A stretch of 10,420 nucleotides of DNA, taken from NCBI GenBank assembly GCA_004009845.1, contig RMBW01000365.1, forward strand, positions 1-10,420, read 5' to 3'. The notes beneath the pieces were generated by a model, which saw nothing but the letters and a program-made list of their open reading frames with translations, had not been told where the DNA came from and made no database searches. Positions 1 through 7,741 of the stretch are shown here, in pieces. This DNA comes from Davidsoniella eucalypti (taxonomy: Eukaryota > Ascomycota > Sordariomycetes > Microascales > Ceratocystidaceae). A program made the translations under genes and the position numbers. Numbering within the stretch: position 1 is the stretch's first letter; every line of letters starts with the position of its first letter.

Positions 1-269
1 TGGTCTTTTAACAAGCTTAGGGGTGATTCATAATGGGCATCGTTATAGCCTGTGGAGTGCTACTAGCTATTCTGTGTGATGGAATCTTAGCCACCTACTT
101 CAAAATTCGGATGGGCTTTAAGCGAGCAAGACTTTGAGCAGTTTGGCATGAAAATGGTTGTGACTTAATGTAGCTCGGTTTGTTTGTACCATTTAATTCC
201 ATCCAATTTGTCTTGATATAGCATGTGTCACATGACCATAAAGGTATTTCTCAAACCCAGCCTAACACC
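1..269. other. Left-edge intergenic DNA, nothing recognised
   Basis: I see no gene here. The longest ATG-started frame near the edge (33-137, 34 codons) is short and hydrophobic without a recognisable family, and could be chance. GTCACATGAC near 225-234 is a near-palindrome and a possible protein-binding site, but nothing supports a specific factor. Confidence 0.4.
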
Positions 270-436
270 ATGGTGGCTGCCTAACCTTGTCACCAATAGT
301 AACAACAACAATCAATTACACCTTTCACTTCTGATTACTTGATCTTGATTTCTCTCTATCTATCATTCCACAATACTTCTACAACTACATATCATCTATT
401 CTTCCCTTTCTCTACTCACAAATCGATTTGCCAATC
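270..436 (+). promoter_or_regulatory. 5' leader and proximal promoter of the nuclease-kinase gene
   Basis: A CCAAT motif lies at 293-297, about 140 bases before the start codon. From about 320 to 436 the + strand is strongly pyrimidine-rich, with runs such as TTTCTCTCTATCTATC and CTTCCCTTTCTCTACTC. This is typical of transcription-start regions in filamentous fungi. ATG at 437 sits in a reasonable context (CCAATCATGG). A five-codon ORF at 270-284 (ATG in CACCATGG, stop TAA) would act as an upstream ORF only if transcription starts before it. The CT-rich block suggests a start further downstream, so this is uncertain. Confidence 0.4.
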
Positions 437-3088
437 ATGGGTAATGAAATTGATGAAGTGGAAGCACCATCGGCCCCTGAGTCCGAAGCAATGCCGAGCC
501 AAAACCAACTTGATCAAAATAAGGCTCTCCAAGAACAAATGCAACAGTATGAAGAAGAAGATAAAAGGCAGCGCGACGAGGAAACCGCCAAAATCATCAA
601 AGCAGCCGAAGCACGCGCCGAAGCACGCGCCGAAGCCCGCATCAAAGCAGCCGAAGCCCGCGCTGAAGAAGAACGGCTCGCCAGAGAAGCAGCCGAAGCA
701 CGCACCGAAGCAGCCGAAGCACGTATCAAGAAAGAACGACTCGAGAATGAAGAAAACGCCAAAAATCTTGCACAAGCCCAAGCACGCGCCGAAGAAGAAC
801 GGATCGCCAGAGAAGCAGCCGAAGCCCGCACCGAGAAAGAACGACTCGAGAATGAAGAAAACGCCAAAAATCTTGCACAAGCCCAAGCACGCGCTGAAGA
901 AGAACGACAGGAAAAAGAAGCTGCTCAAAATTTCATTGTGCTTTCTGACTTCCCAACACTTCTTTACAACACTTTTTCACTCAACTACCAAGCATTGACA
1001 CTGGAGCCCAATACAAACCTCCATTCAACTGGCGGGCCTACTTTGGTTCATAACAGGCTATATCCACGTCTCTTGAAATCTTGGACCAATTTTGAGAGCA
1101 TTCATGAACAAAAGTTCACTCAGTTCTCTACTTTCTTCGGCAAACAAAAACTTTTCAGAAGCATTTCTTTTGTTGCAGCTAACCAGGAAACTTCGGCTAA
1201 GAAACTGTCAAGTGAGAACGAAGTTGTCTCTTTTTCCTATTTGGCTATCGAGCTTCATGTGAAAAATGTCATCAATATCTTTTTACAACACAGAAAAGAT
1301 GGCACGAAAACAGCATATGATGGTATCAAAAACGTGGATTTCAGTACTAGTTCACGGTATCATTCAGCTGCCCGATTGGCAACCGGATCTTTGGCCCAGC
1401 CTAGTCGACCAACAAGGATACGGGTAGCTCATTGTTCCGTAACTGACGGCCCTGCGAATATTGGCGTATCAGATTCTGATCTCTCGGATACCCACACCCT
1501 GCCAGATGCTAGCCCATCAGATGCAACAGGCAATGTTGTGCCTCCTCCCACGCGTCCTGTACCCCACGGAAGGTCCAGCAAAAAGCGACCTAGATCACAT
1601 ACTTCTACAAATGATAGTCCTGCAGCCAAGCTATCATTGCAAAGCCGACGCTTCGATGCTGATTGTACTCTGGTAGGATATAAGAATCCTGAAGGTTCTG
1701 AAGATCCGGAGAGGAACCTGTTTATTGTGGAATACAAGGCTGCCCATAAGATCCCCCCTGCATTTCTCCGGAGGGCTCTTGTATATCTATCTAATGCCAA
1801 GCCATCTGTCTTCTATGACTTTGTTGCGGGGAAAAAGATCAACCCCACCAAAGAGGAAACTGAGGAGGGCAAATTCAACAGGTTCTGCCAGTTTACTGCC
1901 TATGCTATCACCCAAATCTTTCACTATCTGATAAACTCTGGGCTTCAGTATGGATATATCACAACTGGTGAATGCTTTGTCTTTCTCCATGTAGATAAAG
2001 ATGATCCCAGTATATTATCCTACTATCTTTCTATTCCTCGAGAGTCTATATCTAGCATACCACTCCGTACAGTGCAAGATGGTCCTCAAGATCCCAAGGT
2101 CATTGAAGAAGAGATCGATTCTATCAAGCAGACGCCAGTTGCCCATATCTTGACAATATCACTTTTGTCCCTCGAACAGCCAATGGATAGCCAACAAGCA
2201 CAGGCCGAACGGAAATCCAGACTTGTCTACCTGCCTGGCCGCTATGGAGATCAATCTCAGAGTGATATCCCCGACAACAGCACTAGTAGTAGTACCAACA
2301 ACAATCCTGGCTCAGCAACATCAGATCATCAAACTACTGGAACTAGCGGCTCTCTACCTATACGACATCCACAAAATAGATACTGCACACAGCAATGCCT
2401 ATATAGCCTTGTGCATCGCCAGAGTCTCGATGAACATTGTCCTAATGTTTCACTTCACAGAAAGGCAAACGCAGATACTGCCTCGAATAAACATGCTATT
2501 GGGGTCGCTCAACTCCTAAAGATTATCAAGACTCAGATGGACACTAATCTCGACAATGACCTTGATGTGTTGAAACGGCATGGTGCTATTGGAAATCTAG
2601 TCAAGGCCACTGCACATCCATTTGGATACACTCTGGTTGGCAAAGCAATTGAAGCAGAGTCTCTTGGGTTGCTTCAGAATGAAATTGATGTCTACTCTAG
2701 ACTGAAGTATCTCCAGGGAAAGTCTATTCCAGTCTGTCTTGGGAAGATTGATATCAAACAGAGCCTGTTGATTCAGCTTCACGATTGTAGACATGTTCTC
2801 TTGATGGCTTATGCTGGAGAACCTGTGAAAAGACTGGATGAACACTACGAATATCTGAAGCCTATTGCCCAGCAAATCAGGTACTATGGGGTTGAACATG
2901 GAGATCTGGAGGCTAGGAATGTTCTCTTTGATTCCCAAACAAAGAAACTCATGGTTATTGATTTCGACAGGGCTAAGATTCAGGAACGGCCTCCGTCAAG
3001 AAAGAGAGAATTTGACCATGCCAGTGTAGTTTTCGAGCGAAAGACTAAGAGGTATTCTCCTATGCAAACTCAAATGACTGTAGAGTGA
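437..3088 (+). CDS. Coiled coil, PD-(D/E)XK-like nuclease and kinase-like fusion (Crinkler-type effector family relative)
   Basis: Single-exon gene of 883 codons; ATG 437 is chosen because the frame upstream offers only a TTG. Residues about 28-165 form an E/A/R/K-rich repetitive coiled coil. Residues 166-310 match the region that precedes the nuclease core in a widespread fungal family. Residues 340-400 are Ser/Pro-rich linker with a basic cluster KKRPR (382-386), a possible nuclear localisation signal. The nuclease-like core has acidic residues D407/D409, the E-x-K pair E432 and K434 (IVEYKA), and a following helix around Q485-Q493. Residues 650-674 carry C-x3-C-x13-C-x5-H, a probable zinc site. 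The kinase-like domain has K736, E749, HGD 821-823, N828 and DFD 842-844, then only about 40 residues, so the usual C-lobe is missing. The domain order agrees with REase-kinase fusions described among Crinkler-related eukaryotic effectors. Nuclear DNA cleavage or phosphorylation is inference. No signal peptide is visible. Two damaged paralogs follow. Confidence 0.85.
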   Translation: MGNEIDEVEAPSAPESEAMPSQNQLDQNKALQEQMQQYEEEDKRQRDEETAKIIKAAEARAEARAEARIKAAEARAEEERLAREAAEARTEAAEARIKKERLENEENAKNLAQAQARAEEERIAREAAEARTEKERLENEENAKNLAQAQARAEEERQEKEAAQNFIVLSDFPTLLYNTFSLNYQALTLEPNTNLHSTGGPTLVHNRLYPRLLKSWTNFESIHEQKFTQFSTFFGKQKLFRSISFVAANQETSAKKLSSENEVVSFSYLAIELHVKNVINIFLQHRKDGTKTAYDGIKNVDFSTSSRYHSAARLATGSLAQPSRPTRIRVAHCSVTDGPANIGVSDSDLSDTHTLPDASPSDATGNVVPPPTRPVPHGRSSKKRPRSHTSTNDSPAAKLSLQSRRFDADCTLVGYKNPEGSEDPERNLFIVEYKAAHKIPPAFLRRALVYLSNAKPSVFYDFVAGKKINPTKEETEEGKFNRFCQFTAYAITQIFHYLINSGLQYGYITTGECFVFLHVDKDDPSILSYYLSIPRESISSIPLRTVQDGPQDPKVIEEEIDSIKQTPVAHILTISLLSLEQPMDSQQAQAERKSRLVYLPGRYGDQSQSDIPDNSTSSSTNNNPGSATSDHQTTGTSGSLPIRHPQNRYCTQQCLYSLVHRQSLDEHCPNVSLHRKANADTASNKHAIGVAQLLKIIKTQMDTNLDNDLDVLKRHGAIGNLVKATAHPFGYTLVGKAIEAESLGLLQNEIDVYSRLKYLQGKSIPVCLGKIDIKQSLLIQLHDCRHVLLMAYAGEPVKRLDEHYEYLKPIAQQIRYYGVEHGDLEARNVLFDSQTKKLMVIDFDRAKIQERPPSRKREFDHASVVFERKTKRYSPMQTQMTVE
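605..640 (+). repeat. Three tandem 12-base units inside the coiled coil
   Basis: The unit GCCGAAGCACGC occurs at 605-616 and 617-628, and again with one change (GCCGAAGCCCGC) at 629-640. It encodes three AEAR tetrapeptides (residues 57-68) and fits replication slippage within the coiled-coil segment. Confidence 0.85.
656..911 (+). repeat. 105-base and 126-base spaced repeats coding for coiled-coil heptads
   Basis: The segment starting at AAAGAACGACTCGAGAATGA (731) recurs at 836, exactly 105 bases later, and stays identical for about 70 bases except one C/T change. A related block beginning GCCCGCGCTGAAGAAGAACG at 656 recurs at 782 (126 bases later) and in part at 887 (105 bases later). Both spacings are multiples of 21 bases, that is five and six heptads, so each duplication keeps the coiled-coil register. 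The near identity points to recent copying or ongoing length variation. Confidence 0.85.
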
Positions 3089-3390
3089 TGAAGGGCCTGT
3101 TTTTTGAGGTTTTTGAGTTTTTTGGGGGGTTTTCATAGACACTTTAATAGCATCATAATAAGGTTGTCAACTATTAATATTTCCACATGTGATAGAATAC
3201 TCCCTTTTACCCAGTGAGGACCCTTATTTGTTTATTTATTCATAATTTGGACACCACCTCTGACCATTCCATAATCTGGACTAAACTCCCTGGAGGCCCT
3301 TACCCTCGGCCCCACCCCTAGGCTACATTCTTGACCTCAATAGAGTGCCGGAGCTGAGAAGCTCCTTCAGATTACTCCCCCTCCCCTCTC
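3089..3390. other. Intergenic region after the intact gene; T/G-rich 3' flank
   Basis: Immediately after the stop is a T/G-rich stretch (about 3097-3133), then AATAATAA-like A/T-rich sequence around 3160-3180 that could serve 3'-end formation. CATAATTTGGAC (3241-3252) recurs with one change as CATAATCTGGAC about 30 bases later. I see no trace here of the nuclease domain that the next paralog should carry, so that part appears deleted. Confidence 0.5.
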
Positions 3391-4526
3391 GATTATCTAG
3401 ATCCCACCAAGGTCTATTACCACCTTTCTATTCCTCGAAACAACATATCTGGAATTCCTTATCGCTCTAGAGAAGATCCCATGCTTGATGACGATACAAT
3501 TACAAACCAAATTGACGATATAAAGCAGACACCAGTTGCTTATATCTTGACACTTTTGCTATTGGCACTTCCAGCTCCTTCTTTAACATATCAAGAAAAA
3601 GCTTATCTACAGAACAGTCTTGCTAAAGTTGGGACTGAGTATGCCTCATTAAATTCTAGCCACTCTCATAATCTGGCCTTAAGAAAGAGTACTTCCTCTT
3701 GGTTGAACCCTGGCGAGTCCAGTGGTAGTAGCAAAATAGGCCCATCTATGAATGTAACCATGTCGTAGACTCAACTACTAGGCCCCCACTTGCTAAATAC
3801 TGTACACAGGTTTGTCTACTTGGCCTCAAGTTCAATCGACAACTCGATAAGAAGTGTCCTAACTATAAGCTTCACTTACAAGCTAAATCCCCGGTTGCCC
3901 CTTCTAATTCCTCCATGTTTGATTATACACAGCATCACCCCATCAATCAGTCTCAGCTTTTGACTACTATCAAGGCCCAGCTTGATACTAACCTTGATAA
4001 TGACTGCGAGGTTTTGGGTCTTCGTGGTGCTGTTGGTTGCTTGGTCAAGGTTACTGCTCACCCATTTGGGTATACCTTGGTAGGAAAGGCAGTGGAGGAA
4101 CATGATGCTGGCTTGCTTCATTATGAGGCTAGCATGTACAACCACCTAGTTGATATACAAGGAAGTGTTGTCCCCGTTTGTCTTGGTGGTGTTGCTATGG
4201 AGCAAAATCTCTGTGTTGATTTCAGGATCAACAACCATATGCTTTTGTTGTCATATGGGGGCAAGTGGCTTTGTAGGCTTGATGGGTGGAACATTGACCG
4301 ACAACTTGCGAAACTTCAAGAGTTGGGTGTCAGTCATGGGGATATCAGACTACAGAATCTACTCTATAATGAGGAATGTGATGACTTGATGGTTATTGAT
4401 TTTGAGAGGGCTAGCTATGTTGGGCCCTCAACAGCCACCAAGAGAAAGGGTGTGTTCGGTTCTGTTGCTCACCCCAAGAAGGTGGATCTAGGAAGGTGGC
4501 ATCAACAATTGGAAGTTGGCTTCTAA
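3391..4526 (+). pseudogene. 5'-truncated paralog of the nuclease-kinase gene
   Basis: Similarity to the intact gene begins around 3391, with YYHLSIPR matching its YYLSIPR (residues 529-535), and continues to the stop at 4524-4526. The first part is in frame 1 (IDDIKQTPVAYIL near 3511-3549) and ends at TAG 3766. The rest is in frame 3, open from 3732. It keeps C-x3-C-x13-C-x5-H (from about 3801), then K58, E71, HGD 141-143, N148 and DFE 162-164, counting residues from ATG 3915. The coiled coil and nuclease core are absent. The frame change could be a single indel. It could also be a 44-base intron from GT 3725 to AG 3768, which would join both frames and keep the Cys motif. A kinase-only protein from ATG 3915 (203 aa) remains possible. 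RNA evidence would decide between relic and gene. Confidence 0.75.
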
Positions 4527-5365
4527 CCTGCTTTGTACTTAGTTTTGAATAGTATGATATTGACTCCTTATAAATAGATGTTGTGATGTTCTTAAATTGC
4601 CTAGTAAATAGATCTTTATGGGTAATGAGTACTTCTTAGTTTCACTCTTTGGTCTGCTACTTGCTGCCTATAAGACGGATATATACTTTAATACTATACC
4701 AGTCAAGTCCCTAAGTCTCCTTCTATCACGTAATCAATGTCAGAAAGTACCCTTTCTCTTTGTAGCTGTTGAAAACCCAACTTATACAGCCCTCTCAAAA
4801 TCAATAACCATCAAGTTACTCATTCTAGCAGAATATGTGGTCTAATATCTTTGTGCCTGATACCAGGCTCTTCAAGTTTTGCAAGTTAATGATTTATGCT
4901 CCACACATCAAGGCTGCAAAGCCACTTGCCTGGATAAGACACCAGAAGCATATCTTGAAATCAACACAGTTTTGCTTCAGAGCAGAATGACTCAGACAAA
5001 CAGGAACAACACTTCCTTGTACACCATTTACATGTTTGTACATTCTAGCCTCATGATGGAGCAGATACAAGTCTTGTTCCTCCACTGCCTTTCCCATCAG
5101 GGCGTATCCAAATGAGTGTGCAATAACTTTGACCAAGAAGCCAACAGCACCACAAATACGAAAAACTTCGCAGCCATTGTCAAGGTTGGTATCAGGTCTT
5201 AACTTGATAATAGTCGAGAGCTTTGACTAATTCAGGGGGTGATGGCTCCTGGATCTGGGGACAAAAGAAGAAGAAGGAGCATCTTCTTTATGGCCATTGA
5301 GCATATAGTTGGGATATTTTCATCCAGTTGTCTATTGAGATTGAGGCCAAGGAGGCAAGTTTTTG
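3732..5365. repeat. Long imperfect inverted repeat formed by two paralog relics
   Basis: The 3' half of the plus-strand relic (about 3800-4500) and the minus-strand relic (5365-4700) are inverted copies separated by about 170 bases. The arms are roughly 670 bases with an estimated 75-80 percent identity in the best parts. Transcription through both could give an imperfect hairpin RNA. The sequence gives no evidence that this happens. Confidence 0.65.
4700..5365 (-). pseudogene. Degenerate kinase-half paralog, inverted relative to its neighbour
   Basis: Read on the minus strand, CLLGLNLNRQLDE (about 5358-5320) matches CLLGLKFNRQLDK of the 3391-4526 copy. The two stay alignable through LVKVIAHSFGYALMGKAVEE (near 5137-5078) and QGSVVPVCL to VIDFERA (about 4815-4795). 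By eye, roughly four bases in five agree over the best 200 bases. Damage is clear. The third Cys of the zinc motif is lost, an in-frame stop falls near 5230, the frame ends at 4894-4896, the HGD codons have become GCACAAAGAT, and VIDFERA is soon followed by TAA. The changes are mixed in type and not obviously RIP-like. It lies tail to tail with the plus-strand paralog. Confidence 0.8.
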
Positions 5366-5712
5366 TCAAGTTGACCAAAAACAAAAGAAAATATACGTGA
5401 ATAATTAAATGTGTGTACAATAAACAATGAGCCGTATTTATCGTTCAATATTTCTTATCATTTCTCTCCACATCAGTCAGCAGACTGATCTGTTCCTAAC
5501 AAACACAGATAGTATCACTAGCTGAATTTGCATACATACTGGGCGTTCAACAACTCCACTCGGAGTACCCTCTTGATGTAAAAGTTTCAAACATACATAT
5601 ATAAACTTGGTTAGATGTTGAAACGTGTTCATCAAGTAAAAATGTAAGAAAAAACCCCTACATATTGTAGGGGGTTGAGATAACAATAAGAACACGGCAA
5701 GTTTTATGCGAC
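5366..5712. other. Intergenic stretch with two small hairpins, no gene seen
   Basis: No coding feature is supported. ATCAGTC-AGCA-GACTGAT near 5473-5490 is a 7-base-pair inverted repeat. CCCCTACA-TAT-TGTAGGGG near 5655-5673 is an 8-base-pair stem with a three-base loop, preceded by an A-run. Short perfect inverted repeats of this size occur often by chance in 10 kb, so no function is claimed. Confidence 0.45.
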
Positions 5713-6460
5713 TTGATTTGATTTAACGTCTACCTAAAACACTAAAATCATACGACGCCAGACTAGTTACCGGACAGACAAAGTCCTCCGCTAGACAACC
5801 CCAATAGCTTCGTATGTCGGGACATAGAACAGTAAATAGGGAAAACAGAAACAAAAACCACAGCAAATCCTCCTCAGTCACTTCCCCCCTCCGCCGTACT
5901 TGTCTAACCCGCTGATGGGGCGTCTTCTCTAAGCGCATGGGCTCTGTAGTGCCGCCATTTCACCTCTAGTCTCTTGGGAAGATACTTACGAACTCTCTTT
6001 CCGAAGTAGCTTTTTGACAAAGTTAGCCCGGAGTGGCACAGTGTGAAGTTTCTTCCCGCATCCATATGTTCGAAACGGTCATGGTACTCCGCAAAACCGC
6101 CGTGACCTTTCCGGGCAGTTAGGATCCGTCCCACCGTAGATCTGTGCTGGTCTTTAAACCAGTCCACCTTGTAGACGGTAGACGGTCTTTGTTTCAAAAC
6201 GAACCCCAAGGTGTTTCCTCGGCTCGCACTCCGCTATCCACGATTTGAAGTCGGCATTTAGCTGTACGTTTTTCCATCTGCGGGCGGAAGCAAGGGACAC
6301 ATGGTCACGGTCAGGTCGACAAGCTTGGTATTTCTTGTACTACCTTGTTTCGCCAACTTGTCAGTTGCGCAACACCCAAATTGTCAAGGCACAGATACAG
6401 ACATGAACAAGCCAATGGCTTTCTCCATGCCATACAAAGTATCATCAGTTGATGAGATTC
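5713..6460 (-). mobile_element. Degraded Tad1-like LINE fragment: RNase H remnant to 3' end
   Basis: On the minus strand, scattered across frames, I read LYLCLDNLGVA (about 6400-6365), which resembles the aspartate strand of LINE RNase H, and DKLAKQGS (about 6355-6330), which resembles its final ADxLAK motif. SLASARRWKNVQLNADFKSW (about 6297-6240) follows. The stretch 6209-5904 is open and contains RILTARKGHGGFAEYHDRF, matching the R-S/T-GHGDFA-YH motif before the C-terminal zinc knuckle of fungal LINEs. In the knuckle only one Cys survives (TLCHSG); later Cys/His positions are changed. A 3' UTR then runs to a motif ending TTAGGTAGACGTTAAATC with an ATCAA-type tail at about 5720-5713. The reverse transcriptase part is missing, so this is a 5'-truncated relic with several frameshifts. 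Confidence 0.75.
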
Positions 6461-7090
6461 AAGCGGGCCTGACAATACGTGATCAAAGCATGGTTCACAA
6501 TTCCCAATTTGAGATCACCTTGTTCAGATGCTTATGGCTATTTTTGAGCCACGAGTTCTATTAATCCCGGAGATATGAAATAGCCTCACCCCGACATTGA
6601 CGGACAGGTGTACAAACATCAGGATCTACTTTGACAACAGGACCATATCCAGTATAAATGGATCATACAACAAGGTAGGATCCTCACAAGAGGCAATTGA
6701 CGAGGCCAAGAAGCTTATATAGACATTGAAAAATGAGCTGGTCTACTGCATTTGGAGTCCCGGGCACAAGGGAATCGGCGGGACTAGCAAAAGGCTCGGC
6801 CAAAGCACTCTGGAACACTCCGTGTCTATAGCAGGAGCTTACAGGTGGTTCAGGGAACAAACACAGGCAAATTTTAAGGAATGGTTCTATGAACAGGCGG
6901 CCATCAGAGACAACACAGAGAGTCGAGAAATGGAGTTTCCCTCTCCAGAATAATCAGTCAAGGACAGGTCCGGTCATGCTATTTTGAAAATAGGTTCATC
7001 TTCATAGCTCTATAGCTCCATAAGATGAATTTTTAAATTTTTAAAAAAAAAAATTAGGTTTGGCCACGAAAACGCCACAATGGAATTCCA

Positions 7091-7124
7091 CAGGTGTGGC
7101 AGAGACTTGGAAAGGCCACACCTG
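7091..7124. repeat. 10-base-pair inverted repeat in the LINE 3' region
   Basis: CAGGTGTGGC (7091-7100) and GCCACACCTG (7115-7124) are perfect inverted copies around a 14-base loop. They directly follow the perfect palindrome TGGAATTCCA (7081-7090). The stem could form in a LINE transcript, but nothing shows that it does. Confidence 0.55.
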
Positions 7125-7380
7125 GACTTAAGACTAAAACCTTGCAGAGTATTCACCAAAAAACTGCAGGAGGGTTGAGGATCATGGAAATCTTTTTCCC
7201 CTTTGTTTTTTTTCTTTTCCTCTAGTTTTGGCTTTAAAAGAAGACGTAGGTGTTGCTACTGTAAAAGGGCGGATGCCAGACTAGTCTGAGCAGTCCCGGA
7301 TACTAGGAGCATAGAAAATTGGTGCCAGAAAACACGGCTTCGCCCGGAGCTCTTAGACAAATCTCTAGACTATAAATAAA

Positions 7381-7395
7381 ATCATCATCATCATC
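7381..7395 (+). repeat. (ATC)5 microsatellite, LINE 3' tail
   Basis: Five perfect ATC units follow AAATAAA. Short trinucleotide tails of this kind mark the 3' ends of Tad-clade LINE insertions, so this is taken as the end of the plus-strand LINE fragment. Confidence 0.7.
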
Positions 7396-7445
7396 AAAAT
7401 CTAGAGCAAATCTCTTTATCTCCATCAACCTCATAACCATCCTAC

Positions 7446-7497
7446 GCGTCGTATAATCTTAGTGGTTTAGGTAGACGTTAGATATAATCAAATCAAA
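7446..7497 (+). mobile_element. LINE 3'-end fragment, second copy of the terminal motif
   Basis: GCGTCGTATAATCTTAGTGG followed by TTTAGGTAGACGTTAGATAT and an ATCAAATCAAA tail matches the reverse complement of 5713-5759 at most positions. Only about 50 bases are present, which suits a severely 5'-truncated insertion. The same match makes 5713 and 7497 look like terminal inverted repeats of one element. Confidence 0.65.
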
Positions 7498-7599
7498 TTT
7501 CGGTCTCGGCCGTTAGCTCCCATCCAGAACGCTCATGACGGAATCTATGACACTAGTTCTTTGATTAGACATTCAACCAGAGCCGGAGGGTGATGTGCA

Positions 7600-7697
7600 A
7601 TCCCCGATATCCAGAAATTGTCAGTGTGTTAAACGGAGGACGTTAAATAGCGGTCCGGGCGTCATATCAGTGATTCAAATAGACGTTTAGATATTGC
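7600..7697 (+). mobile_element. LINE 3'-end fragment, third and most diverged copy
   Basis: CGGAGGACGTTAAATAGCGG (7634-7653) and GGCGTCATATCAG followed by ATAGACGTTTAGATATT (to about 7697) align with gaps to the minus-strand fragment's 3' UTR, which has CGGAGGACTTTGTCTGTCCGG and GGCGTCGTATGATTTTAG. Upstream sequence back to about 7560 may also belong. The alignment is by eye and approximate. Confidence 0.45.
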
Positions 7698-7741
7698 ATA
7701 CCTAAGAAATCCATAGATACTTTTTGCAAGCAGATTCAGTG

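Larger units (their letters stand above)
6579..7395 (+). mobile_element. Degraded Tad1-like LINE fragment: RNase H, 3' UTR and (ATC)5 tail
   Basis: Frame 3 from 6579 reads IRIYFDNRTISS, then SSQEAIDEAKKLI (about 6681-6719), TAG at 6720, and CIWSPGHKGI (about 6747-6776). These match the LINE RNase H aspartate strand, the SSQE helix and the W-x-PGH-x-G-x-x-GNE-x-AD motif. Here GNExAD is corrupted to GGTSKR, so catalytic residues are lost. The frame ends at 6951-6953 after FKEWFYEQAA. DRSGH near 6967 in another frame resembles the next conserved motif. A 3' UTR with CAGACTAGTCTGAGCAGTCC (7275-7294) ends in an (ATC)5 tail, 7381-7395. It points away from the minus-strand fragment and starts about 120 bases from it. 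It is a separate copy or a rearranged insertion and is non-functional. Confidence 0.75.

Noticed and set aside
339..998. Overlapping plus-strand frame rich in Lys/Pro and minus-strand frames over the coiled-coil repeats
   Set aside because: They are out-of-frame readings of the repetitive coiled-coil DNA. The frame from 437 continues into recognisable domains.
3754..3809. A 56-base intron (GTAACC to CACAG) in the truncated paralog that would also restore the frame
   Set aside because: It would delete the first Cys codons of the conserved C-x3-C motif, which the sequence still encodes. The 3725-3768 intron or a simple indel fits better.
4618..4845. 75-codon plus-strand ORF between the two paralog relics
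   Set aside because: Most of it is antisense to the minus-strand relic that carries VIDFERA, so it is a shadow.
4700..5365. RIP as the cause of decay in the minus-strand relic
   Set aside because: Differences from the other copy are mixed transitions, transversions and indels by eye, without a clear excess of CpA to TpA changes. A RIP index was not computed.
6301..6564. Plus-strand ORF starting with ATG and an apparent signal peptide (SLVFLVLPCFANLSVA)
   Set aside because: The opposite strand carries LINE RNase H remnants (LCLDNLGVA, DKLAKQGS, ARRWKN) across the same bases, so the plus-strand frame is most likely a shadow of the LINE relic.
5713..7497. A DNA transposon with 45-base terminal inverted repeats
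   Set aside because: The interior has LINE motifs only, no transposase, and the end motif also occurs alone at 7600-7697. LINE 3' ends explain it better.
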